Below the pieces are notes generated by a model, which made no database searches, was not told where the DNA came from, and saw only the letters and a program-made list of their open reading frames with translations. From NCBI RefSeq assembly GCF_002871795.1, contig NZ_PNHL01000003.1, positions 154,144 to 218,143 of the forward strand: 64,000 nt of DNA, given 5' to 3'. Source of the stretch: Brachybacterium sp. UMB0905. GTDB lineage: Bacteria; Actinomycetota; Actinomycetes; Actinomycetales; Dermabacteraceae. Made by a program: the position numbers and the translations under genes. This document shows, one piece after another, positions 49,621 through 58,017 of the stretch (its first letter is position 1; the number at the start of each line of letters is the position of its first letter).

Positions 49621-51323
49621 CCCTCTCGGCGTCGCTTCTCGAACTCCTCGAGCCGCGTCCGCACCTCTCGGCGCAGGACCTTGCCCATCTCGTTGCGGGG
49701 CAGCTCGGCGAGCACATGGAACCGCCGCGGCACCTTGTAGGCGGCGATGCGTTCCTTGAGCCGCTGCCGCAGCGCCTCGACGTCGGGCAGCGCCCCGTCG
49801 GGGGTGACGATCGCGGCGATCACCTCTTCGGAGCCGTTCTCGTCCACCCAGCCCACCACGGCGCTTTCGAAGAAGCCCTCTTCGCGGATCGCGTCCTCCA
49901 CCTCGGAGGGGTAGACGTTGAAACCGCCGGTGATGACCATCTCCTTGAGGCGGTCCACGATGCGGAGGAACCCGTTGTCGGCCATGACGGCGATGTCGCC
50001 GGTGCGGAACCAGCCGTCGTGGAACGCGGCGGCGGTCTCCTCGGGCCGGTCGCGGTAGCCGCCGAACACCTGCGGGCCCTTGGCGAGGATCTCCCCGGGC
50101 TGTCCGGGCTCGACCTCGCGCGAGGGGTCATCGGGGTCCACCAGGCGCAGGTCGGTGTCGGGGAACGGCAGGCCAATCGCCCCGGCCTCGCGGGTCTCGT
50201 CCACCGGGTTGCCGGCGAGGATCGGGGAGCACTCGGTCATGCCGTAGCCCTCGATGAGCAGCCCACCGGTCGCGGACTCCCAGGCGTCGATGAGCTCGGG
50301 CCGCAGGGACATCGCCCCGGCGATCCCGGTGCGGATGCCCTGCAGGGACTGGCCGCGCTCGTGCGCTCCCTGCACGACGCGGTCGAACAGCGGTGGCACG
50401 GCGATCATCATGGTGGGGGTGCGCCGCCGGATCGCGTCCAAGATCAGCCCGGTCTCCGGCTTGGGGATGAGGTGCAGCATTGCGCCGACGGTCAGCCCGG
50501 CGTTCATCGACAGTGAGCAGCCGAAGACGTGGAAGAGCGGCAGGCAGGCCATGAAAACTTCCTTGCCGGGCTGCAGCGGCGTCACCCATTCGATGGCCTG
50601 CGTCGTGGTCGCGAGGAGGTTCCGATGGGTCAGCGGCACACCCTTGGGGCGGCCAGTGGTTCCGGAGGTGTACAGCAGCAGCGCCACGTCCTCATTCGCG
50701 GGCCGGTTCGCGGCGGGGACGGACTCTGCGGCGCCGCGCAGCATGTCCGCGAAGTCAAGCGTCCCCTCCGGGGCGGGCTGAGACAGCTGAGCGCGGGACT
50801 GGCGGGCTTTAGCGATGGGCAGGCGCAGCAGCAGGCGCTTCGCCCAGGTCATCTCCTCCAGCAGGTCGATCGCGATGATCGTGTGCGGCCGGTGCTCCGC
50901 GGGCAGGTCGTGAATGGTCTGCGCGGCGGCATTCCACACGATCGCGACGTCCGCTCGATGGTCGGCGAACAGCGGCGCGAGCTCCTGGGTGGGGTACAGC
51001 GGGTTGTGTTCGACGACGGTGCCGCCGCATGCGAGGACCGCGTAGAACGCGACGACGTGCTGCGGGCAGGTGGGCATCAGCAGCGCGACCGTGGACCCGG
51101 GGCCCACGCCCAGGGCGTGCAGGCTCGATGCGACCTGCTCGACCTGCTCGCCGAGCTGGGCGTAGCTGGTGCGGCGGGCGAAGAAGTCCAGGGCGGGCTT
51201 GTCACCGTAGGTGCGCACCGCCTTCTCGAACTCGTCGATCAGCGAGCCGGAAGGATAGTCCAGGCCGCGCCGACGCACCCCGTCGGCGTAGGCGGAGCTC
51301 CAGCGATCCTCGGGCGTGGCCAT
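49617..51323 (-). CDS. fadD: Long-chain fatty acid-CoA ligase (copy 1)
   Basis: 568 residues. AMP-binding motifs: YTSGTTGRPKGVPLTHRN (P-loop), LPLFHVFG, GYGMTECSPILAGNPV, the hinge GWFRTGDIAVMADNGFLRIV, ITGGFNVYPSEVEDAI and the catalytic Lys in RNEMGKVLRREV. ATG 51323 follows TGAGGA. The gene is 102 bp downstream of a paralogue. The RHH-like gene overlaps its end. Confidence 0.92.
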   Translation of the reverse strand: MATPEDRWSSAYADGVRRRGLDYPSGSLIDEFEKAVRTYGDKPALDFFARRTSYAQLGEQVEQVASSLHALGVGPGSTVALLMPTCPQHVVAFYAVLACGGTVVEHNPLYPTQELAPLFADHRADVAIVWNAAAQTIHDLPAEHRPHTIIAIDLLEEMTWAKRLLLRLPIAKARQSRAQLSQPAPEGTLDFADMLRGAAESVPAANRPANEDVALLLYTSGTTGRPKGVPLTHRNLLATTTQAIEWVTPLQPGKEVFMACLPLFHVFGCSLSMNAGLTVGAMLHLIPKPETGLILDAIRRRTPTMMIAVPPLFDRVVQGAHERGQSLQGIRTGIAGAMSLRPELIDAWESATGGLLIEGYGMTECSPILAGNPVDETREAGAIGLPFPDTDLRLVDPDDPSREVEPGQPGEILAKGPQVFGGYRDRPEETAAAFHDGWFRTGDIAVMADNGFLRIVDRLKEMVITGGFNVYPSEVEDAIREEGFFESAVVGWVDENGSEEVIAAIVTPDGALPDVEALRQRLKERIAAYKVPRRFHVLAELPRNEMGKVLRREVRTRLEEFEKRRREG

Positions 51324-51425
51324 GGCGGGTCCTCACAGGGGAGATGGACGAGAGGGCGGAGTGGCGGCGGCCGACGCTGGCCACCTGCGCAAAAGGTACC
51401 CGATACGGGCCGACGGGCAGCGGTC

Positions 51426-53117
51426 TCAGGCCGACTGCCCGGTCAGCTGATCCCGCACCTGCTTGCGCAGCACCTTGCCGAGCAGGGAGCGCGGCAGCTC
51501 GTCCACCACGTGCAGCGCGCGGGGCACTTTGTAGGCGGCCAGCTGCGCCTTCGCGAAGGCGCGCAGGTCGGCGAGGCTCGGCTCGTCCTCCCCGTCGGCC
51601 ACCACGATCACCGCGGTGACCTCCTCTCCCCCGTCGGCCCGAGGGATGCCCACCACGGCCGCTTCGGCGATCGCGGGGTGGGTGAGCAGCACGTGCTCCA
51701 CTTCGGTGGGTGAGACGTTGAAGCCGCCGGTGATGATCAGCTCCTTGGCGCGGTCCACGATGGTGGTGAAACCGTCGGCGTCCTGCGTGACCACATCCCC
51801 GGTGCGCAGCCAGCCGCCGGGCAGCAGGGTGCGGGCCGTCTCCTCGGGGTTCTCCCAGTAGCCGCGGAACACCTGCGGTCCGGCGACGATCAGCTCACCC
51901 TGCTCACCGCGCTCCACCTCACGGCTGGGATCCTCGGGGTCCACAACCTTCATGTCGGTGGAGGGGAAGGGGATGCCGATGGTGCCGGTGCGGCGCGAGG
52001 GCGCGAAGGGGTTGCCGAGCAGCACCGGGGACGCCTCGGTCATGCCGTAGCCCTCCACGAGCAGGCCGCCGGAGACCTCCTCCCAGTCCTCGACGATCCG
52101 GTCGGTCAGAGCCATCGCGCCGGAGATGCAGTACGTCGCCGAGGAGATGTCCACGCCGCGTTCCTTGGCGCGGGCGGCGGTGCGCTCGTAGATCGGCGGG
52201 ACCGCGCAGTACACGGTGGCCGGGGACTTCTTCCACGCATCGAGCACCATGTCCACGTCGAACCGCGGGAACAGGACGATTCGGGCGCGTTTGAGGATCC
52301 CGAAGGTGAGGTAGAGCGTCATGCCGAAGGCGTGGAACATCGGCAGCAGTGCGTAGATCGTCTCCCGGCCGTCCTGCGCCTCGATCATCCAGGCGGCGCC
52401 CTGCAGGGCGTTGGAGTACAGGTTCCGATGGGTGAGCATCGCGCCCTTGGGCCGTCCGGTGGTGCCGGAGGTGTACTGGATGACCGCGAGGTCCTCGAGG
52501 CCCGGGCGCGGGTGCTTCCGGGCGATCCGCCCTCCGGCCAGGAGCTTCGACCACGGGACGGTGCCGCGCACCCGGGTGTGCAGGGCGCGGCGCTTCGCCC
52601 GCAGGGACGGGATCGGCAGGCTCAGGGCCAGGCGCTTCACCAACGGGAAGGCCTCCAGCAGGTTCACCGAGACGATGTGCCGCACCGTGATGTCCGCGGG
52701 CAGGGCCTGGACCTTGTCCACCACGCTGTCCCAGGCGATGACCACTTCGGCGCGGTGGTCCTCGAACAGGTGGCGGATCTCCGGTGCGGTGTACAGCGGG
52801 TTGTGCTCCACCACGACGCCGCCGATGCGCAGCACGGCGTAGAACGCGACGAGGTGCTGGGGGCTGTTGGGCAGGATGAGCGCCACCCGGTCCCCCGGCT
52901 TCACGCCAAGGTCCAGCAGACCCTGGGCGGCGCGTTCGACCTGCTGGCCGAGCTCGCGGTAGCTGGTCGTGGCGCCGAAGAACTCAAGGGCGGTGCGGCG
53001 CCCGCCGCGGGAGACGGCGTCCTCGAGCATCTCCACGAGCGAGGTGGTGGGCGGAGTGATCTGGGCGGGCACGCCCTGCTGGTAGTGCCGGGTCCAGGGG
53101 TGCGTCGGTGTGCTCAC
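51426..53117 (-). CDS. fadD: Long-chain fatty acid-CoA ligase (copy 2)
   Basis: 563 residues. YTSGTTGRPKGAMLTHRNLY (P-loop), MFHAFGMTLYLTFG, GYGMTEASPVLLGNPF, GWLRTGDVVTQDADGFTTIV, ITGGFNVSPTEVEHVL and SLLGKVLRKQV. It is clearly a paralogue of the next gene. GTG 53117 lies 6 nt from TAAGAT (leaderless), and a near-perfect palindrome covers this box, so it is likely repressed by a fatty-acid-type regulator. The differing promoters suggest the two copies are controlled differently. Confidence 0.92.
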   Translation of the reverse strand: MSTPTHPWTRHYQQGVPAQITPPTTSLVEMLEDAVSRGGRRTALEFFGATTSYRELGQQVERAAQGLLDLGVKPGDRVALILPNSPQHLVAFYAVLRIGGVVVEHNPLYTAPEIRHLFEDHRAEVVIAWDSVVDKVQALPADITVRHIVSVNLLEAFPLVKRLALSLPIPSLRAKRRALHTRVRGTVPWSKLLAGGRIARKHPRPGLEDLAVIQYTSGTTGRPKGAMLTHRNLYSNALQGAAWMIEAQDGRETIYALLPMFHAFGMTLYLTFGILKRARIVLFPRFDVDMVLDAWKKSPATVYCAVPPIYERTAARAKERGVDISSATYCISGAMALTDRIVEDWEEVSGGLLVEGYGMTEASPVLLGNPFAPSRRTGTIGIPFPSTDMKVVDPEDPSREVERGEQGELIVAGPQVFRGYWENPEETARTLLPGGWLRTGDVVTQDADGFTTIVDRAKELIITGGFNVSPTEVEHVLLTHPAIAEAAVVGIPRADGGEEVTAVIVVADGEDEPSLADLRAFAKAQLAAYKVPRALHVVDELPRSLLGKVLRKQVRDQLTGQSA

Positions 53118-53125
53118 GCGCCAAT

Positions 53126-53141
53126 CTTACGCGAGCGTAAG
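53126..53141. promoter_or_regulatory. Operator-like palindrome over the fadD copy 2 -10 box
   Basis: CTTACGCGAGCGTAAG (plus strand): two perfect 7-bp arms CTTACGC/GCGTAAG around GA. It overlaps the TAAGAT -10 box (53124-53129), so a bound dimer would block transcription. Confidence 0.6.
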
Positions 53142-53160
53142 TTGCGTCGGAGGGCGTAGC

Positions 53161-54273
53161 TCAGCCGGCCTTCCGCTCGGCCGCGAGGCGTTGCTCGACC
53201 GAGGGCCAGATCCGCTCCAGCAGGTCCTCGCTCGTGACCACGCCGCGGATGCGGGCGGGCCCGTCATCGGGCACCACGACGGCCAGCAGGCGGCGCTGGG
53301 TGCGCATCTGCTCGACGGCTTCCATGATCGTGGTGGATTCGCGCAGCTGCAGTGTCTGGATCGCGAGGTCCGCGGCGGGGGTGGCGGGGTCGGCCAGGAG
53401 CGTGTCGCGCACATGCACCATGCGCACCTCACGGTGCCCGTCCGCGGTGCTCGGCCCATCCGCGGTGCCCGGTCTGTCCGCAGTGCTCGGCCCGTCCAGC
53501 GGCGGCGGTTCCAGCAGGATGCGGAAGTGGCCGGATCGACGCGCGGCCTCTTGGACGTCGGAGACGGTCGCATCCGGCGCCACCGCGGTGGGCCGGACGG
53601 TGCGCGGGGCGATGATGTCTCCGACGCTCGTCTGGTGGAGGCTGATGAGGGTGCGCAGCTGATCACCGGAGGTCTCATCGAGCACGCCCTGGGCGGCGGA
53701 GTGCTGGACGAGGGTGGCGAGCATATCGGCGTCGTATCCGCGGGCGACGGCGCGATCCACGGGCTCCTCCCCGGCGAGGGACACCAGGCGGTTGGCCATG
53801 TGGTTGATCCAGCTCAGCAGCGGGCGCAGCACGGTGACGATCGTGTTGCCCACCGGGGAGACGAGCTTCGCGGCGGTCTCGGGGTGGGCGATCGCCCAGG
53901 ACTTCGGGGCCATCTCCCCCACCACGAGGTGCAGGAACGTGACGATGAACAGGGCGATCCCGAAGGAGACCGCGTAGCTGGCGGCGGCGGGCAGGCCGAT
54001 GGCCTCCAGCACGGGCCCCAGCAGCTGCTGCACCGCGGGTTTGGCGACCGCGCCGAGAGCGAAGGTGGCCCCGGTGATGCCGAGCTGGGCGGCGGCGAGC
54101 ATCATCGTCAGCTGGTTCTGGGCGCGCAGGGCGGCGCGGGCCGAGCCGGAGGATTCCGCCTCCTCCTCGAGGCGGGAGCTCCGGGCGGCCAGCAGCGCGA
54201 ACTCGATGATGACGAAGAACGCGGAGATGACGATGATCAGCGCGGACAGGGGCAGGGAGAGGAACCAGGGCAT
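53161..54273 (-). CDS. CNNM-domain membrane protein with CBS pair (CorC family), gene 2
   Basis: 370 residues. The CNNM transmembrane domain starts with FLSLPLSALIIVISAFFVII and has GEMAPKSWAIAHPE, the conserved Pro-Lys motif. CBS domains follow; the first is interrupted by a repeat GPSTADRPGTADGPSTADG (about 286-304) that relatives lack. ATG 54273 overlaps the stop of the first CNNM gene by one base (TGATG), so the two are coupled. These proteins may export Mg2+; no catalytic test is possible here. Confidence 0.88.
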   Translation of the reverse strand: MPWFLSLPLSALIIVISAFFVIIEFALLAARSSRLEEEAESSGSARAALRAQNQLTMMLAAAQLGITGATFALGAVAKPAVQQLLGPVLEAIGLPAAASYAVSFGIALFIVTFLHLVVGEMAPKSWAIAHPETAAKLVSPVGNTIVTVLRPLLSWINHMANRLVSLAGEEPVDRAVARGYDADMLATLVQHSAAQGVLDETSGDQLRTLISLHQTSVGDIIAPRTVRPTAVAPDATVSDVQEAARRSGHFRILLEPPPLDGPSTADRPGTADGPSTADGHREVRMVHVRDTLLADPATPAADLAIQTLQLRESTTIMEAVEQMRTQRRLLAVVVPDDGPARIRGVVTSEDLLERIWPSVEQRLAAERKAG

Positions 54274-55787
54274 CAGCGAGTCTCCTCCCCGTCGACGGCC
54301 ACGGATCCGGTGGCGCGCGGCTCGCGGCCCCTATCGCCGTCGGCCTCGCCGGCCTCACCGCGCCCGTCGCCCTCGCCGGCCTCGTCGCGCTCGTCAGTCT
54401 CGCGAGCGTCCTCATCGCCGGGCCGTTCGGGCTCGATGAGCTCGGCGCGCAGCACGGAAGGCACGTGGTGGTCGATCTCCTGGACGGTCAGGCGCAGCAG
54501 GCGGGCCTCGGGCTCATCGTCCTCGAGGAAATCCTCGCCCTGGGCAGGCAGCTCCACATCGTGCGTCTGCCCCTCTTCCGGGAGGGAGCCGTACTCGGCG
54601 ATGAGCAGCCCGGCGACGGTCTCGTACTCCCCCTCGGGCAGGTCGGAGCCGATGGCCCGTTCGAGCTCGTCAACGTGCACGTCCCCGTCGAGGATCCAGG
54701 TGTTCTCCCCGGCAGCGGTGATCTCTTCGGTCTCCTCCTCGTCATCGTGCTCGTCCACGAGCTCCCCGAAGACCTCCTCGGCGATGTCCTCCATGGACAG
54801 CAGTCCGGTGAAGCCGCCGTACTCGTCGATCACGCAGGCCAGGCGTTCGCTGCGGCGGCGCAGCTCGGAGACGGCATCGGGCAGGCTCATGAGCTCCGGC
54901 AGCACGCAGGGCTCGCGCATGATCACGGTGACGGGCTCATCGGAGGCGTGCGGGGTGCTCATCACATCGAGCATGTGCACCACGCCGACGGGGTTGTGCT
55001 CCTCGTCGATCACGGGGTAGCGGGTGTGCTCGGTGGCCATGAGGGTGCGGACCTCGCCGATGGTGGTTTCGGGGTCCACGACGTCGGCGCGGGTGCGGGG
55101 GATCATGGCGTGCTCGACGTCCTGCTCGGGGAAGTCGAGCATGCGGTCGATGGTCAGGAACTCCTCATCGGTGAGGTCCCCGGTCTCGCGGGAGGTGGCG
55201 ACGATGTGCTCGAGGTCCTCGGCGGTGGCGGAGGAGTCCACGTCCTCCACCGGCTGGATCCGCACGAGCTTCAGGAAGCTGTTGGCGGACCAGTCGAAGA
55301 AGTGCACGATCCAGCCGAACAGCAGCAGGTAGATGCGGGTGGGGCGGGCCAGCACGAGCGCGGACTTCATGGGCGCGGCGATCGTGTAGTTCTTGGGGAA
55401 CAGCTCGCCGAAGATCATCTGCACCACGGTGGAGATGAGCAGCGCGAGGACGGTGCCGACAGTGACGGAGACCGCGGCGGGCACGCCCACATCTCCCAGC
55501 AGCGCGCCGAGACCCTCGCCGACGAAGGGCTCGGCCACGAAGCCCACCAGCAGGCCGGTGACGGTGATGCCCAGCTGTGCGCCGGAGAGCATGAAGGAGG
55601 TGCGCTCGGTGATCTTCAGGGCGGCCTGCGCGCGGCCGTCACCGCTCTCCGCTGCGGTGCGCAGGCGGTTGCGGTCCACCGACATGTAGGCGAACTCCTG
55701 GGCCACGAAGAAGCCGTTGGCCGCGATGAGCGCGAGGATGGCCAGCCCGCCCAGGAGGACGAACCCGATGGCTGTCGTGGTGCTCAC
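54273..55787 (-). CDS. CNNM-domain membrane protein with CBS pair and CorC-HlyC domain, gene 1
   Basis: 504 residues. Transmembrane domain with AANGFFVAQEFAYMSVDRNR and QMIFGELFPKNYTIAAP; CBS motifs EHAMIPRTRADVVD, EHTRYPVIDEEHNPVG and RLACVIDEYGGFTGLLSME; then the CorC_HlyC domain (DELERAIGSDLPEGEYETVA) and a long acidic tail (about 440-504). GTG 55787 is the start. Both CNNM genes are transcribed together. Confidence 0.9.
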   Translation of the reverse strand: MSTTTAIGFVLLGGLAILALIAANGFFVAQEFAYMSVDRNRLRTAAESGDGRAQAALKITERTSFMLSGAQLGITVTGLLVGFVAEPFVGEGLGALLGDVGVPAAVSVTVGTVLALLISTVVQMIFGELFPKNYTIAAPMKSALVLARPTRIYLLLFGWIVHFFDWSANSFLKLVRIQPVEDVDSSATAEDLEHIVATSRETGDLTDEEFLTIDRMLDFPEQDVEHAMIPRTRADVVDPETTIGEVRTLMATEHTRYPVIDEEHNPVGVVHMLDVMSTPHASDEPVTVIMREPCVLPELMSLPDAVSELRRRSERLACVIDEYGGFTGLLSMEDIAEEVFGELVDEHDDEEETEEITAAGENTWILDGDVHVDELERAIGSDLPEGEYETVAGLLIAEYGSLPEEGQTHDVELPAQGEDFLEDDEPEARLLRLTVQEIDHHVPSVLRAELIEPERPGDEDARETDERDEAGEGDGRGEAGEADGDRGREPRATGSVAVDGEETR

Positions 55788-55955
55788 CGCCGACCTGCCC
55801 GGAAAGGATCGGGTTCGGGGCGTTCAGCGCACTCCATGGGATATGTGGCACCTCGGGGGTCGGCGGCAGGAGCTGGTGGTGCGCGCCCATGGGGCGCCCG
55901 CTCAGGCTATCAACGGGCACCCGGGAGGCGGCTGTGATGTCTCGCGCCGACGGGA

Positions 55956-56159
55956 TCAGTCGGCGGCCGCGGCGATCTGCTCGAGCTGGGTGCGGTCGCG
56001 CAGGGCAGTCCAGCGTCGCCCGGAGTCGCTCAGGCCCTGTTTCTTCCAGCGGGACATGACGCGGGAGACGGATTCGGCAGTGGACCCGGCGAGACCCGCG
56101 AGGTCCGCACGGGACAGCGGCACCTCGAGCAGCACGCCCACTTCAACCCCCCTCACCAT
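55956..56159 (-). pseudogene. Crp/Fnr-family regulator remnant (DNA-binding end only)
   Basis: 67 codons: the Crp helix-turn-helix EVPLSRADLAGLAGSTAESV and SRVMSRWKKQGLSDSGRR, ending LEQIAAAAD. The ligand-binding beta barrel and long helix (about 150 residues) are missing; upstream the frame becomes promoter DNA for the lipoprotein gene. ATG 56159 has no ribosome site. Could be a free DNA-binding domain, but it looks like a remnant. Confidence 0.7.
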
Positions 56160-56209
56160 CCGGAAACCCGCCACGAATCGCCGGAACAGCCTGCACCTTT
56201 TACTTGGGC

Positions 56210-56239
56210 TTGACTTTCTTGACGGCCACTTGGCACAGT
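56210..56239 (+). promoter_or_regulatory. Promoter of the first lipoprotein gene
   Basis: TTGACT (56210-56215), 18 bp, CACAGT (56234-56239), the best -35/-10 pair in the window. The leader is about 58 nt with a GAAGGGGAA ribosome site. Confidence 0.55.
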
Positions 56240-56303
56240 GTGCGCTCGTACGGCACGGCCCCGGGTGGAACCGCCGCCCCCGTGCCGCCCGAAGGGGAAC
56301 GAC

Positions 56304-57272
56304 ATGAGCTCGACCACCACGACGCAGCGCACCCGCCGCGTCCTGACTCTCGCCGCTGCTGCTGCCCTGCTGGGCCTGAGCGCCTGCGGCGGCTCCCCCG
56401 AGGAGCCCGCCACGCAGGACCCCGCGCCCGCGCAGGAGCAGGAGGGCGGCACGGGCGAGGACACCGATGACCGCGACGACTCTGACGACTCGGATGAATC
56501 TGACAGCTCTGATGACTCCGCCGCAACGGACGATTCGGATGCCGATGATGCGGACGACGACGCCGACGGTGACGACGGGGACGTCGATGATCAGGCCGGC
56601 GGTCAGGTCCCGGTCGAGGAGCGCCCCTTTGTGGCGCTGACCGCCGATGTGACTAGCGGCGAGGGCAGCGGTGCGCCATGGGCGGCCGATGATCTCGCGG
56701 CGGCGCTGGCTGCCGAGATCGGCGGGGAGGACGCCGAGGGTGCGGCGACCTGCAAGAACGACCTCTCGCTCAGCCCGGGGTCCCGGGTCGTCTGCAGCGC
56801 CTACCCGAACACCCCGGACGGTGAGGCCAATACCGAGCAGGTGCCGTGGACGGCCTACACGGTCTCGGTGCCCGTGGACGGCGGGCCGGGCGCGGGCCGG
56901 GGCGTGCTGTTCGTGCGCGGCGGCGGCTTCCCCGCGGACGCCGCGGACGATCTGGATATGGACGACGTCATGTTCACCGGCAACCGCACGGGCTCGATGG
57001 CCCTCGCGGAGGACATCAGCGCCAAGGACCTGGGGCAGCGTACACTCGATGCTCTGACCTCGGACACTGCCCTGATCGATGCGCGCCAGACAGCGGACTG
57101 GAAGAAGGTCACCTGCGAGGACGGCCTGAGTGCGAAGGGCTATGAGGTGGCCGACTGCACGGCGAGCACGGGCGACGGCCGGGAGGTCGATCTCAAGGTC
57201 GCCCCGGGCACCTGGGTGGGCTATGACCACGGTCTGCTGATCGGGATCTCGGTCGAGGACGTTGTGGAGTGA
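56304..57272 (+). CDS. Lipoprotein of unknown function with acidic linker (copy 1)
   Basis: 322 residues. Signal peptide with lipobox LSAC (Cys28); an Asp/Ser/Glu-rich linker (about 45-100); then a globular part with QVPVEERPFVALTADVTS, four Cys (ATCKNDLSLSPGSRVVCSAY and VTCEDGLSAKGYEVADCTAS) likely in two disulfides, and the ending KVAPGTWVGYDHGLLIGIS. Function unknown. The C-terminal motif returns in the lipoprotein at 60096. A strong terminator follows. Confidence 0.85.
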   Translation: MSSTTTTQRTRRVLTLAAAAALLGLSACGGSPEEPATQDPAPAQEQEGGTGEDTDDRDDSDDSDESDSSDDSAATDDSDADDADDDADGDDGDVDDQAGGQVPVEERPFVALTADVTSGEGSGAPWAADDLAAALAAEIGGEDAEGAATCKNDLSLSPGSRVVCSAYPNTPDGEANTEQVPWTAYTVSVPVDGGPGAGRGVLFVRGGGFPADAADDLDMDDVMFTGNRTGSMALAEDISAKDLGQRTLDALTSDTALIDARQTADWKKVTCEDGLSAKGYEVADCTASTGDGREVDLKVAPGTWVGYDHGLLIGISVEDVVE

Positions 57273-57311
57273 GTCCCGCGGATGAGGTGACCTCTGCGTG
57301 AGCGCAGCGTG

Positions 57312-57345
57312 ACGGCGCGTCGCACCGAGCGGTGCGGCGCGCCGT
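57312..57345. terminator. Bidirectional terminator
   Basis: 15-bp arms (inner CGCACC/GGTGCG, outer ACGGCGCG/CGCGCCGT, one G-T pair) around GAGC, between the convergent lipoprotein and merR genes. Confidence 0.85.
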
Positions 57346-57368
57346 TGCTCGTTCAGCCCACCGCCCGT

Positions 57369-57746
57369 TCAGCCCAGGCGTTCCTGCAGGATCCCGAGGA
57401 ACTCATCGGCTCGCTCCACCTGGGCGGCGAGCTTCTCGCGACGTTCGCGGGCGTCGTCGAGCCGCGCCTCCAGGGCGGCGCGGGCCTGCTGGCGACGCTC
57501 CCCATCGGCCGCCTCATCCTCGAGCACATCCAGCAGCTCCAGCAGTTCGCCCATCTCCGCGGTGGAGTAGCCGAGCGCCTTCATCCGTCGGATGGTCATC
57601 AAGCGCCGCAGGTCCTCCTCGGTGTAGAGGCGGAAACCTCCCTCAGTGCGACCGGTGGGCGGGATCAGGCCGATGGCCTCGTAGTGCCGCAGTGTGCGGG
57701 AGGACAGCCCGGTGCGTTCGGCGAACTGGCCGATGTGCATGTTCAT
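57369..57746 (-). CDS. MerR-family transcription regulator
   Basis: 125 residues. MHIGQFAERTGLSSRTLRHY and EAIGLIPPTGRTEGGFRLYT are the MerR winged helix; a coiled coil follows (ALEARLDDARERREKLAAQV). No metal-binding Cys pair, so it is not a heavy-metal sensor. ATG 57746 lies behind GGAGGAG. It is divergent from the sulP gene and probably regulates it. Confidence 0.9.
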   Translation of the reverse strand: MNMHIGQFAERTGLSSRTLRHYEAIGLIPPTGRTEGGFRLYTEEDLRRLMTIRRMKALGYSTAEMGELLELLDVLEDEAADGERRQQARAALEARLDDARERREKLAAQVERADEFLGILQERLG

Positions 57747-57844
57747 GGGGCTCCTCCTCGAGTCCTCGCGCACCCTCCCGACCCCTCGTATTCGGACAGG
57801 TCAGCACCATGTGGGCAAGCGCACGGGGCTGGGCTCTCGGCGCA

Positions 57845-57865
57845 ACCCTAACAAGCGGTTAAGGT
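57845..57865. promoter_or_regulatory. Candidate MerR operator upstream of sulP
   Basis: ACCCTAACA..GGTTAAGGT: imperfect 9-bp arms (7 of 9) around AGC. A second inverted pair AACCTT/AAGGTT follows at about 57873-57894. They lie 150 bp before sulP. The rest of the 270-bp spacer shows no gene. Confidence 0.45.
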
Positions 57866-58017
57866 GGTGCTGAACCTTCTCATCGCGTCAAGGTTTGCTC
57901 TCCCCCGCCACCGTCGGCTCCTGCCGTCGCTGCACCCTGCCCTGACCCGCTTCTCGGTCGCTCCTCTACTTTTCCGCCTGCCGCCGTCGGCCCCGTCTCT
58001 TCTCCCAGGAGTCTTCT

